DNA of 64,000 bases from Klebsormidium nitens. Taxonomy: Eukaryota; Streptophyta; Klebsormidiophyceae; Klebsormidiales; Klebsormidiaceae. The notes under the pieces were generated by a model. The model did no database searches, was not told the DNA's origin, and saw only the letters and a program-made list of their open reading frames with translations. The translations under genes and the position numbers were made by a program. How positions within the stretch are numbered: the first letter of the stretch is position 1; the number at the start of each line of letters is the position of its first letter. Positions 17,401 to 28,800 of the stretch are shown one piece after another. Location: assembly GCA_000708835.1 (NCBI GenBank), contig DF237008.1:124001-188000 (forward strand), written 5' to 3'.

Positions 17401-20400
17401 GCCTTTGGAGCCCTGGATCGGCACTTTGAAATTTGGAGGCCAAGGATGTGCGGACTGGAGAGAACATAATCTTATAGGTCCACGGATGAGAGGACAACTG
17501 TGGACCTGCAAGGTCTTGTCCTCCGCAACCAGGCCCGTAAAACCGTTACCTCCAAAAACAAACCTTGAATCATCTAGTTGCTTGGTCGATCCCCTTCTTG
17601 TAGACCTCGCTGAATCCGCCCTTACTTAAACCCAAGAAAAAACGCGACACTCGCAAAAGGTTCCCGCTCTAGTGGCTGCATACCCACCTTGTAGACCTCG
17701 CTGATTCCGCCCTTACTCAAACCCAAGACTAAAGCAATCCCTGCAAGAGTTCCCCGCTCTAGTTGCCGAATGCCCACCTTGTAGACCTCGCTGAAGCCGC
17801 CCTTCCCGAGCAGGTTGAGCAGCGCGTAGCGCTTGTTCAGGATCTGGAAGTGGTTGAAGCGCGACGCGTCCTCGTCGCGGATCCGCTTCATCTCCCGGAT
17901 GTGGCTGCTCTTCTCCGACTTGAACCGCTCCTGGTCCCGTAGAACACCGTCTTCGTCCTGGGGAGAAGTGTTCAGAATGAGTGCTTTGCATGTGGGGGAG
18001 CAAGTCTGGTCGGATTGAGGAGGGTAATGCGGTGAGAAAGCTTTTCGTGAAGCTGCAAAAGTAGAGATGTGGCTGCTCGTCTCCACATTGAACCGCTCCT
18101 AGTCGCGCAGTGAAACGTCTTCGTCCTGGCGGAAAATGGTTAAGATTTGATTCTATTTTGAGAAAGCCCGCATTTGAGGTGCAAATACTTCAGACTTCGC
18201 TGCTCTTCTCTACCTTGAAGCGCTCGGGCTGGTCTTGAAAAGAGACAAACCTGGTGGCTTTGCATTCGAGAGATTCAGTCTGAAGCTTCCTCGGCAGCTT
18301 CTTGTAATTCAGAAGAACGCCCAAACGCCCACAAAGACGAACATCAAAGAAGCTACGCCCCCACCGTTTTGAGCTCGAGCAGGCGCAGCTTCTAGATCGC
18401 TCACGCAGAACCGTCACACCAGTGAGCAGTTGAATTGGGAACAAACGTGAGAGGTAAACCGAAACAACGTCGCGCATCGCGCAAGCTACGCGCACGAGCA
18501 CCCACGTTTTTGAGCGCGAGCACCCACCATTTCGAGCGCGAGTGGCCACCACTGTGAGCGAGAGCGTCCATCCGTTTTCGAGCGCAAGCGCTCGCGTTCG
18601 GAAGCACGAACACCCACCAGTTAAGCGCGAGCGCCCATCCGTTTCGAGCTCGAGCGCCCAACTCTCTGAGCGCGAGCACCCACCCATTCAAAGCGCGAGC
18701 GCCCTCCATTCCGAGCCCGAGCACCCACCTTTTTGAGCGCGAGCAGGCGCAGCTTGTAGATCTCCTCCGTGGCCAGCACCTCGTCCTCGGACGCGCTCGT
18801 GCTCGCGCCGTCCGCGTCCGGAGAGCCCTTCTCTGCAAAGAGAAAAAAGAGCTAGAGTTAGGAACACCGTAGACTATTCCAACCAAGATAGTAAGAGTCT
18901 GTTTACAGGCTTTACTGTCTTGTTGTGTCGAAAGTGTAAGCATGTTGCAAGAGCGACAAAGCTCCTGTGCTCACGCCGTCCGCGTCTGGAGAGCTCTTCT
19001 CTGTCAAGATGGAAAGAATTGGAATTAGGGCACCCCGTTTACTCCTTCAACCAGGATTCTTAGGTTTCCAGTTATAATCTGAAAACAAGCTCTACAGTCT
19101 GAGGTCTTTGTAGGGATGTCGTAAGCTCTGCTGCTCGCTGCGGACGTCCGGCGAACCCTTCCAAGCCGGGACGGAAATAATAGAGTGACGAGTCGACGCC
19201 TGTGACATTTGCGACAAAATTCTTGGAGAACCGGAAGCTGAACAGCTTGATAGAAGAGGGTTTGACAATTAGAGGGTTCACCGAGAATACGATCGGTGCT
19301 GGCGCCGTTCAGAAACTCGAAGCCCCACTCTGCGAGAATACTTCAACCAGCTTGAAGACTTGCCGAACTCACATCCGACTCCTTGAGCTTGAATTCCTTC
19401 AGCTTGATTGTGCAAGCTCATAAATCTCAGCAGATCTTAGATTGGACTCTAATGCAAGAATCGTGAGAGTACCTTTCTTCTTGAGCTGCTTCCTGCGCGC
19501 CTCAATCTGCGCGCGCTGCTCCACGATCGCCAGCTGGCGCGCGGACAGGTCCTTGAACACCTGCCCGTCCTGCCAGACCTCCGTAATCACAGTACCCGCC
19601 CTGCACATATCCATCTTTTTCAGAATCCGCCTCCCCTGAACGGCTTCGTCCAAAACGCAACAACATGTTCACCGGCTTCCGCCGCCGCGTCATGAGCCCC
19701 TTCCAGCCCGAGGTCGTCTCCTCGCTGACGTCACTCGCCCAGGAGTTCGCGCTCTTTGTCAAGTGAGCGCATCGAAACGCTGCATCTTCCTTAGTAGGAG
19801 TCGAGCCAACCGAAGCTCTGGGTTTCACCTCTTTGACCGCTGAGATGCTCACAGGATGATACAATCGAGTTGGATGACACCAACTAATGGAAATCTGATT
19901 CTTTTTTGATGGATCTGAGCGAAGTCGTACAACAGCCAGGGATTTGCATGGCAGTAGGTGATGAAGTCAGGTGATTTCCGATTTGGTTACGGAGCAACGA
20001 GTGGCTGACAGCGGACGCCTCAGGCCATCAGCGCACCAGCACTTTGTGGATCCGGTTTCCCGCTGGATACGCTGGCTGGGATTCAGGCGGCCGGAACAGA
20101 GTCAATGCGTTGAACGCTCTCAACAAGGGAAGCCGGCGCTCACTGCGAGAAAAGGACAATTCAACAAGAAGGAAACAAAGAAATGAAAGGGGACCGGCGC
20201 TCATAACCTGCAAGCTCCCGCCGAACTTGGCCGGTCTGCGATGTCTTTTGCTCCACGTCCGAAAACTTGGGCATTAACTCGGCGAAGGCTGAAGCTCTAC
20301 TTGAGGAAGTTTGTTTATGACGGCAGGCGCGAACCAAGCTCCGAGCTCACCTGATCCATTTGACGTCCCCCAGTCGCACGGAGTCCTCTCGCAACCGTTG

Positions 20401-23400
20401 CCGTGCTTCCAAACGCTCCCCCCGGGCTGCGTCGATCAGCAGGTCCGACACCAGCTTGAGTCGCTGCGAGCAAAGAAACCTAAACTTTTGGAGCTGATTT
20501 AACTTCGTGCTCGGGAGAATGTGCACAATGCTGCCAGCTTTTGGCCGGGGACTGCGTCCAAAAGTTCCACTCGTTTGGATCACCATTGTAGCAATCCACT
20601 TTCCAGTGGTGATCGAAATGCTTCTCCTGTCGCGTGCAGTTCCAAGGATGTTTAAATGCATCTAGCTTTTGGCCGGCGAGTTGGCCTGGCCCAAGAATTT
20701 GGACCAATCATTGGCCCCTTAACGTCTCAATGGCATTCGGAACCAGTTTTCCGGTCAGCAAGCGGTAAAAAGCTCACGAAACCCACCTTCTTCTCCCTGT
20801 TTGCCTCCCGCTCTTTAAGTTCCCTCAACTCCTGCAGCAGGAAGCATGACGGAAGTGTGAAGTGCGTTGGTACGTCACAATGCAATGAAAGCCACGACTG
20901 AGCGGTCTTTACCAGCCCAAGCCCCAAAAGCACAACGCCTCTTCTGTCTTGGTGAGATCACCATGCTCAATGTGAGAGTGTACGACAGGTGTACTCCACA
21001 GCTGCTTCAAGAAAGGACGCTAGACGGGAACGGGGCGGTTGCCGTTAGCAAATCTTTCGAACAAGCAGACGAAAAGCATTCCACCGTCGTGGGACTCCAC
21101 CTCGAACAAAGCTACGCTGTTCTGCGACTCTTTCACGTTTTGCGAGCGCTCTTCCACGCGCTTTGCCTCCTACCATCATGGACCCACTCCAATCGAGGCT
21201 TTCAAAAGGTTCAGCTCGTATCCCACATATTCAAATATTGTAATGCTACGTATAAGCCACCAATGATCGTACCATACATGCGGCTGCGCCTAGATTGTGC
21301 ATGGGGCGGCAGCAACTTAAGTACGGCCGGGAACCTTCATTGAATGGTCCCACACAATCAGACCGCTGCCTCACCCCGCGCCTGGCCTAATTGCTAAGAA
21401 GGCTTTACTCAAAGAACGATCTCCTCACATTCTGCAGGCGGTTGTTTGCGCGCTCCGCCTCCTCGGCCCCCTCCCTTACTCGCGCCAGCTCCTCCTCCAA
21501 GCTCCGGCTTGAAGCGGCAGCCGTCGTCAGGTCTGCCTGCTTGTGGGACGAGAGATGAATGAGCGCAGACTCGGGCCAGGCCGGCTTTTGTAGATTTCGC
21601 CGGCTTCGCTCGGAGTATTCATTTGAAACGGTGATTGCTTCAAGAAGTAAACATCAGAACCCCACCCAGGGCTCTGCCACTCGGCATGCGCCAGCAAGGG
21701 GAGTGAACACATGTTTGCAGATCAGATAGAGTGCTCATACCAGGCGGAATCGATACCACTGACTAACCACACACCCAACGGAGCCAGTACGGGTGTAAGG
21801 AAAAGCGACTTCAGAAATGTCTTTTAGCGGAACCCCGACAGGATCCTAGTTGACCGAGTGCGATGCTGTGAACAACAAAGCCCCGCAGTTAAGCCCAAAA
21901 CAAGTTGGATTAAGGAGCAAGCCAGCCTAATATTGAAAGGTGCACAAGCTACAAACTCGTGAAGTTGCTTACCTCGAGCTGGAAACACTTTTCCTTCAGC
22001 TTCGTCTCCATCTCATGGAACCGAACCTGCAGGACAGTGACCCGACGTTGTGGCAACGAATGAAGAAGCACAAACAAGCGCATTCAGGCGTCAAACATCC
22101 GACTGTAAACGAGTCGCCTATCCATCTGCATAAGATCATCGGGGAAAGCGTAGATGGCTTTACGACTTCCAGGATTTTGTTAGCGTTACTGAAGGTTTCA
22201 TCAAGATCAGGCCTATGTATTCCTCTTAGTACAACCAGCCCGCTCCTTGCTTCCTGTCTCAATATTGCCATCGACTGAAAGCTAGCAGTCAGTGATGACG
22301 ACGTCAGACTTGCGTCGAGCGCCAGCATGCATCCAATTTCATCAGCATCAAATCTCCGTTGATAGGAGGACTCTACTCGAAGACACAGCACTAGCTGAAA
22401 GTTACTGTCAGAATCATACCTCCGTTTGGACCTCCTGTTCGATTGACTGCCTCCGTCGAAGCTGTGGCACTTCACCATTCATGTCCTCAACCTGCAGGCA
22501 GGAAGCTTTCTATCAGGGGGTGTCATTCTGATCGATTCTAAAACCCCAACCAAGGATTGGACGCTTTTGTCATGTTTTTTTTGGCATCTCAGATCGCTTC
22601 TGACTTTGATAGTGTGATCCATTGAAAGGGGCGAAAGACATGCTATCACATCGGGATGTAGGGAAGGGCCTACGGACAGTAGAGTGTTTGGGAGGGCTGC
22701 CTTGTTAACACCATGTAGTGCAGTGGCTTTTGATAGCAAGCCACCAACTAATGTGTGAAAGGTCAGTATGCCAGCTTGCTCAGCAGCTGATACCCAAGCC
22801 CGGAACCCATCCACCGCTTCAGTGAGTATAGGCTCTCCTGTGCCGATTTGGATGAGGCCGTGAGGTTCAAGAGAATGGCATCATAACAGCCGCAAGAGGA
22901 ACTAATAGAAAATCTCAACGTGTCACAAAGTGGGTAAGTTTCGTAAGGAGTCCGATCAAAACAGACTGCTCCCATCATGGCACCATATGACACTACGAGC
23001 ATCAATGGTAGCTTTCAAGAGGTTACTGGTAGTGGAACAAGCTTTGTGTTTTGGTCAGCCTTACCGGAAGGAAGTAGTTGTTGATCGTGCCACTCCGCTT
23101 GTTGGCGCCCTTGTCCGTCCCCGACATGTTTCGGATGAGGGGCGAGGAGGCCCCCGGAACTTTGGGCCCCTTCTTAGCGCCGTTGCTGGCAGCGGACCTT
23201 CCCCTCTTGGTGCCTACCTTGACCTGAGCCTGAGGCTCCGATAGCCTCAGCTTGTGCTTGTGAGAGAACTGCAGAACGAACACCGTTTTATGCTGCGAGC
23301 AGGCAGAACAGTCTTTCCCTTGAATTTGATCATGACGGCCTGAGTGTGACTGGATCTGAAGGGTTCAAGCATTACTGGTGCGCACTATGACGCTTATTCT

Positions 23401-24340
23401 TGTCGCTGTAAATTGCCCTTTGTTGCATTGCAATGATGAGCGCTTCCGTTCTGCCCTACTATTGTCATCCCTAACAATTGTCCTAGTTTGGAATGTTTAC
23501 CGAAGCCACCGGCAGAGGTTTCACAGCAATTGTTTCAGAGTGGTTGGTTGAACTTCAGGAAAGGCTTTGTCTTCTCATACCGCATTACTGCATGCTTTAC
23601 CAGGAGTCCAGCGTTCTTTGCACGTAGTATTCGACTTACCTCGCTTGGTGTCTCTTCCGCATTGTCAAAGCTCTTCCGCTTTCGCGGGTTGGCCTCATGG
23701 ATAGAGAACTGTTCGGCGGCCTGCAGCCAGTTCCACAGACAGGATGAGAGCCCACCCTCAGGATGCAATGCTTCACCATCCCTTTCCTGCCATGTACAAG
23801 CAGGACCGGCAACTACATTCTAAGCTTCCACGAATGTCTCAGGACTGTTGGCTTGGCTAACCATAAATTTCAACTGTGTGGGTGCCTAAGGACCCAAGCG
23901 GACAATAGTCCGCAAGCTCAGCAACACGTCGATCATGAATTAGTTGTACAGAACTGGGAGGGTCCAACAAATCCTGAACACAGCTGATCCAAATGAAACA
24001 AAGGAAAGTTCTATCACACGGGTGTCGTGCGTCAATTGCCACCACATTGGCATCTCTCAGTCTGCCCCAACAGAGCGCCTTTGTTCAGATCTTCCAGTAT
24101 GCTTACATCCTCCTCGGAATCAGAATTGGTGGACGCTTCATCAACCCTGGCAGGTGACTGCTGCCCAGCCGCGCCTTCCCACATGGTGCTCAGATCTTTG
24201 ACAGTGGGAGACCCCTTGCTGGTCTCAACAGGCGACGGGTGCCCCATCATGCGCGCCTCCAGCAGCCGCATCTTTGTGTTGGAATTGGAGTTGGAGGAGA
24301 GCTTCTCCAGCAGCTCAGACGTGTTGCTCTCCTCCGCCAT
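14436..24340 (-). CDS. TSL: Tousled-like Ser/Thr kinase (TLK/TSL)
   Basis: Nuclear S-phase kinase; its known substrates include histone chaperone ASF1, and Arabidopsis TSL acts in flower development and chromatin replication. Exons: 24340-24107, 23720-23640, 23268-23065, 22491-22420, 22026-21973, 21536-21429, 20831-20787, 20463-20351, 19600-19473, 18832-18729, 17957-17778, 17042-16832, 16054-15790, 15078-14859 and 14537-14436. These join in frame (706 aa; TSL is 688). Residues 1-175 are low-complexity and basic, and about 175-400 is coiled coil. The kinase domain starts near 412. Its glycine loop is [10 protein letters not shown] (432-441), with Lys454, HYDLKPGN (Asp555) and DFG (Asp573) all intact. 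TLK-specific blocks include [40 protein letters not shown] and [14 protein letters not shown]. Small coiled-coil exons 4-7 are the least certain. Many introns carry relic copies of neighbouring exon edges. Confidence 0.93.
15214..15256 (-). repeat. Decayed copy of kinase exon 14 acceptor junction
   Basis: The segment from the end of intron 13 into exon 14 (about 15054-15095, with gaagatacctggggacagg at 15071) recurs as gaggatacctggggacagg at 15234. The offset is 163 bp and the copy lies on the intron side. It is a tandem duplication of an exon-intron junction that no longer codes. Confidence 0.7.
16196..16230 (-). repeat. Decayed copy of kinase exon 13 acceptor junction
   Basis: The functional junction has gagtccaagtccttgcctgc at 16039. 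The copy gagtccaagttcttgcctgc starts at 16201, one mismatch in 20 bases, offset 162 bp. Its AG acceptor is preserved. Confidence 0.75.
16421..16676 (-). repeat. Two decayed copies of kinase exon 12 donor junction
   Basis: The end of exon 12 with its donor (around 16831-16890, cgcagtactcgaggacggtg) is repeated near 16642 (cgcagtatgtaaggacggtg) and near 16425 (cacagtattcggggacggtg). Spacings are 193 and 217 bp. The most distal copy keeps the longer match, through ggtgcagaaggtgttgtt. Confidence 0.7.
17177..17345 (-). repeat. Two decayed copies of kinase exon 12 acceptor junction
   Basis: The start of exon 12 (ttcagctggtgcagcttgca from 16990, running through gccacgtgccggtactcga) recurs from 17177 with a one-base insertion. 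It recurs again from 17311 as tgcacgcaacgtgccagtac. Offsets are about 187 and 117 bp. Both copies are intronic. Confidence 0.75.
17591..17740 (-). repeat. Two 90-bp tandem copies of kinase exon 11 donor junction
   Basis: The functional exon 11 end with its donor contains cttgtagacctcgctgaagc at 17778. Copies of the same block start at 17688 and 17597, a regular 90-91 bp step. The first copy would still read KGGISEVYK followed by a GTGGGT donor, so a cryptic or alternative donor is conceivable. Confidence 0.75.
18062..18232 (-). repeat. Two decayed copies of kinase exon 11 acceptor region
   Basis: The first third of exon 11 and its acceptor (17895-17965) recur at 18062-18135, offset 168 bp, with an in-frame stop. 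Part recurs again at about 18195-18232, a further 127 bp away. Matches include ggctgctc, ttgaaccgctcct and gtcttcgtcctgg. Confidence 0.7.
18371..18400 (-). repeat. Distal copy of kinase exon 10 end
   Basis: The block gagcaggcgcagcttgtaga from exon 10 (18741) recurs as gagcaggcgcagcttctaga at 18377, together with the adjoining donor-like gttttgagctc. The offset is 364 bp, with the minisatellite lying between the two. Confidence 0.65.
18493..18740 (-). repeat. Minisatellite built from the kinase exon 10 donor
   Basis: About 11 tandem units of 22-23 bp with plus-strand consensus near cgagcacccaccatttgagcg. The last unit (from about 18718) is the real exon 10 end with its GTGGGT donor. Units diverge progressively away from the exon. 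On the sense strand several copies keep a GGTGGGT core, so this is an array of 5' splice-site-like sequences. Confidence 0.8.
18955..19180 (-). repeat. Two decayed copies of kinase exon 10 acceptor region
   Basis: The exon 10 start and acceptor (around 18800-18880) recur at about 18955-19045 and at about 19125-19180. The shared block gtccggagagccc at 18816 has counterparts at 18984 and 19146. Offsets are 168 and 162 bp. Confidence 0.75.
19624..19762 (+). other. Exon-like segment on the opposite strand inside a kinase intron
   Basis: The plus strand shows a pyrimidine tract plus CAG ending at 19623. Then comes an open frame reading [20 protein letters not shown] and on through [17 protein letters not shown], then a GTGAGC donor at 19763. 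Third positions are strongly G/C, like genuine exons of this genome. Without splicing, an ATG at 19665 would give a 33-codon frame ending at 19766. I do not recognise the family and find no partner exon nearby. It may be a nested antisense exon or a transposed exon fragment. Confidence 0.4.
21101..21169 (-). other. Possible extra coiled-coil exon of the kinase
   Basis: On the minus strand a 69-base open segment ([23 protein letters not shown]) is bounded by AG and GTGGAG. It would insert 23 codons in phase between exons 6 and 7. Charge pattern and heptads fit the coiled coil, but the acceptor has a poor pyrimidine tract. It could be a skipped, alternative or decayed exon. Confidence 0.3.
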
Positions 24341-25172
24341 GGCTGATGACGCCTATTCGCACTAAAGCCTTCACTAGAGCCTTCACTAGAACCTAGACCC
24401 GAGCCTTGCCTTAGAGCTTTCACTTGTGCCTTGCAGAGTAAGCTTTGGTGTTCACACGAGAACCTTTGCCCACTTTCTGTCCCTTCCAAGGACTTTGAAC
24501 AAGAACAACCCTTTCTTGCAAGTGATGTTGCGCTTTGTTCTCAAAAATCCGGATTCACATTCTCCTGTGCCATAAAACACGTAATCTCATTACCACTTCT
24601 CTTCCGCCAATTATGAGTAATTGTACTCATTGAGGGCCCAAGTTTCCTTGCTTTGGGCTTGCAGCAGACCGTACGGTAGACAGCGACCTACTGAACCATA
24701 CGTGCACACAGCCCGTTAAGCGTACTTAGTGTCTCCTCAGCTAAAGCTCCAACTTATGGGCATGTGCGAAGCACCACCTACTTGCTGAAATTCTTTGCAC
24801 ATGGTCTCAATACAATCATCGCATGGTGCGTGGCACAAGAGCTTTTAGTGTGACAAAAAAAGGGAGACCGTAGCTTACGAGGATAAGGTATCTTTGACGT
24901 CTCTTTTACTTGATGAAACGCACCAGCTTGTGCAACGGAACGGTGGCATAGGACGTTGGCAGGCGCATTGCAAAAGGGGAGCTGCGATTCTGGAGGTGCC
25001 TTTGCTGAAGGCTGTGATTCTGAAACATGAAGTGTCTGCTGTCACTGATTCGCAGCATGCACTAGGTATAAATTCAGCAAAGGCATGCAGAAGATGTTGC
25101 AATTGGTCATGCATGATGCAGTACCTACCGGTATAGGTATCTGGCGCGCGCTGCATGCGCGCATAATATTTT

Positions 25173-25180
25173 TTTCCCGC
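25173..25180 (+). promoter_or_regulatory. E2F-type site
   Basis: TTTCCCGC matches the E2F consensus TTTSSCGC and sits in a GCGC-rich patch, about 830 bp upstream of the kinase ATG and 660 bp upstream of the DWNN gene ATG. S-phase control of the kinase would fit the known role of the family. Distance from the start codons and lack of transcript starts keep this tentative. Confidence 0.45.
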
Positions 25181-25200
25181 GCTAAGTATGCAGCGGGTGT

Positions 25201-25209
25201 TTAGGGTTT
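25201..25209 (-). promoter_or_regulatory. Telo-box near the E2F site
   Basis: TTAGGGTTT on the plus strand, the reverse of AAACCCTAA, 20 bp from the E2F-type site. In land plants telo-boxes co-occur with other proliferation elements near transcription starts. Confidence 0.4.
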
Positions 25210-25839
25210 ACGGAGCCTGAGCCTTGAGAGCGCGACCAAACCAGTTTTTACACCCCAACGTGCTGTTGACGTGGCATTCAGAACCGCTATCGACTCTAGT
25301 CTGCCACTGCTGGAATGAAGTTCTGCTTTATCGACGGTTCTAAGGCGTTGAGAGTCGGACTGAGACTCTGTGCCGAACCAGAACTCAGCTACTTCGCTGC
25401 ATGCTGGGGTAGCATGACCACGTCAAGGTGCATACCTGCTGCTATTTTTTACCCGGTATGGTACGGTACCGTCCTCCAGAAGCAACACATCACTGATCAG
25501 CTTGTCATTTTGCAGCTCTGTCAGCATGTTGAGACTCGAGAGAAGGCCGGGAAGAAGGGCGTAGCGCTAGGAGCTTGGTAGAGAGGAAGCAATGTCGATC
25601 TAGGGCATTGGCGTTTCAGAGCAGTTGGGCGAAGGCTGAAAGCGCTGCAGCAGGACGGATTTTTGGAGCGTCGTGACAGGCGCCCTCATTTGTAGTCATC
25701 TGCTGGAAGGAGTCGCTAAGGAAGTCAGCCTTTTCGTTTAGAGGACCCCTTCATTCTGAACAGCATTGAAGTGGAGGAGGTCACAGGGAGTCAGCAGATG
25801 GTGTAGTGCTTGCTATGTAGGTATTTAGGGGTTTGAGAG

Positions 25840-28800
25840 ATGGCCGTCCACTTCAAGTTCAAGAGTGCCCGGGAATTCGATAAACTGGACATCGAAGGAC
25901 CATTCATCACTGTGTCCTCCTTGAAAGACAAGATAATTGAAGCAAAAAGTCTGGGAAAGGGTGCTGACTTCGATCTTGTTCTGACCAACAATCAAACCGG
26001 GGAAGGTGAGCGGTTGCTTGTGCTCCTCTTTGGTTGCTGATGGGGCCTTTGTTCTCACTCAGAAAGTTTTATCTGAGAAGCTTTCGGAGCGTTCTCTGTA
26101 ATCATTTTGCGTCTCAGTTTCCACGTCTTCCCTCTATGTTTGCAGTTCTGTTATGGGTTTGCAAGTGCATGCGGTTACTTAAGTTCTTGAATCTGTGATG
26201 CGTCCTGACTCAACCAGGCTCATCCCAGTCGCCTTCTTGTGCAGAGTACATCGACGAAGGTTTTCTGGTTCCAAAGAATACGTCCATCATTGTTAAAAGG
26301 GTCCCTGCAACGCGGCCAAGGGCGACTTTGCAGGCTGTTCGGAAAACAGAGTAGGTTATATCCCTATCCAGATTGTTTGGACTCCGTCAGGCGCACTTTA
26401 TTATATATGCAACTTGGACATATTGTAACACTTCCACGCCGACCATTACCAGCTCACTTGTCTCTCAGCATTATAATTCATGATATCGATGCCGTTCTTG
26501 GGGGAGTACCCCTGTGCAAGCCGCTCTCTGTTACAGATGCTCACATGTGCATCGGTTTGCTGCTTGCGATGGGTAGTGATTGGCTGATCAAACGGAAGGG
26601 ATGAAGGAACAGCAAGAGCATGTTTTTGATCCAGTGCGTGCTGTTCTGCAGAACCGGAGGGACAAATGCGCCAGATTTTCAGAACACTGAAAACAAACCC
26701 GGTCAGGTGCTTCAGGTACAGTGCAGCATTCTTTTCTTTGCTCCCGTCTTCTTGGAGAAGGCTGAATCGCAGCAGGCTTTGCCGCAGCTTCGGCTTTTTC
26801 CTTATGCAGTGCTCTTTGTCAGCCGAAAAGCCTCACTGCTGAAAATTCTGGCATCTTGCAAGGTTGTCTGAATTGACCAATTTCTTTTCTTCTTTTTAGG
26901 GTTTCACTGCTGATCCCGACCTTTTGTTGGTTGAGCAGGTGGATGACTTTGGCGCCGACTTGGCTCCACAGGCAGGGGTCGCTCAAGCCAACGCTGATGA
27001 GGAGTCGAAGTTGCAAGCTGCGGTGATTGGAACAGCAACAGATTGGCAGCAGTAAGTCAAGCGCAGCCTTGGAGCTTTGGGGACTGCAGATTATGACAAG
27101 CTGTTTCTCAGAGGTTTCAACCAACACTCTTTCACAGGTCGTTCGTATGCATTTGCCTTCAAGATTTCATGATCACTTTTGTGAACTGCTTGCTCTAGCA
27201 TAACATTCTTGCTGACTCTCGTTAAACTCTTGTTGCAGGCAAAATCAGCAAGTTCCTGGTAGAGGTGGACGTGGCTTTGGACGAGGCACCTTTGCTGGCA
27301 GAGGTGCTGGGGGACGAGGTGGATACAGTAAGTTATGGCAACTTTAACATTGGAAGCAGTTGCCCTTGTGGGTGTGCACTTGCCTGTTTGCATTGCCTGT
27401 TTGCTTTTCTGTCTATTAATCGCGCTGATTTTGGAGTCTCCTGCAACAAAGGCTGACGTAGAGCATCATTGCTTTGCGAGATCTATGTGATATTACAGCA
27501 TGTTGTCTGCATATTAGATGGCTGTGCAGACATGGGAAACGCCCTTGACCCAAGGCTCCAATATCTCAATCAAGGCCTGATTGCGAACTGATTACTTTCT
27601 TTCGTTCTGCTTACAGACCCTACGTATTCTCGGGGGCCTCCCCCGCCCGGTTACGTCTGCCACAGATGCGGCATCAAGGGGCACTGGATTCAGGAGTGCC
27701 CTACGAATGGCGACCCCGACCTCGACAATAAGCGGAGGGCTCTGAAGCCTCCCGTAGGGATTCCCAAGAGCATGTTGGCGACCGCCGAGGAGGGTAGCTA
27801 CCTGCTTCCGAGCGGGGAGTTTGCAAAGCTCCGTCCAGACGAGTGAGTGTACTTGACCCTCTTGCTCGTGTCGGGACCAGTTCGGCTGCTCTGGGATGCA
27901 AAAGATAGCAGGGAGGTTCGGAGTGCTATTCAAGGTCCGAACGAGTTTGGTAGCGTGCACTGGTTCTTAGAGATGCTATCTGGACCCTACTGAAACAGGG
28001 CGAGGAATGTCATTGTTTTGTTGACAACTGCTTGGGTGGTGAGGGTTAGTGGAGGAAGTTCTGTAGATCGCTGGTGATAAAATCCCCGTTCGCAGACTGG
28101 AGGATCGTCCTGCTCTTCTCTCAGAGATGCTCAGCAACTGATGACACGGTCGTTTCGCTTCCAGGTTCGAGTTTGCGAAGCATGCTGCGAGGCTGATGGC
28201 GAACCGGCCAACAGTCCGCGCAATTCCCCCCGAGTTCCAGTGTCCCCTCTGTGGCGGCTTGTTCAGGGATGCCGTCATAGTCCCTTGCTGCAGCGAGAGC
28301 TTTTGCGACCAATGTAAGCCCCTCCAAACATAGTGTCTGTGTTAGATAGTGTTTGCTCACACATGCACTTTGAAGGATGCTGTTCAGTTCGGCCGGATAC
28401 GCCTAGCCAAGCTTATCAAGTTTCATTTGGACTCTGAATCGTAAACTGGCATGAAGGATCAATCTAACATAAAATACGAGGCTGCTTCAGACTACTCGCT
28501 GTTTGAGGTGCTCTTTTCGCTTAACCCTTTTGGTTCTTGATTTTTCTTGCACTTGATAAAGTTCTTCTTCTGTCTGATAATTCATGCATTTGGAAAAGCT
28601 CCATCCAGAGGTTTACATGGCATAGAAAGAAAGAAGCGGCCCTACAGCTTGTAATCTGCCTTGTTTTGCATAAGTACTTTGGTTAGACCAATCAGGCTGC
28701 CATTGGGGCAAGCACGAATCGCTCTTCCGCTCTTCTGATTCTTTAACATTTTTGCAGGCATCCGTGATGAGCTCGCGAAGAACGGAAAGTGCCCCAGCTG

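Larger units (their letters stand above)
24341..25839. promoter_or_regulatory. Divergent spacer between Tousled-like kinase and DWNN/RING gene
   Basis: The two start codons face outward across 1.5 kb. No coding exon is supported. The middle carries a GCGC-rich patch with an E2F-type site and a telo-box (listed separately). Confidence 0.55.
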
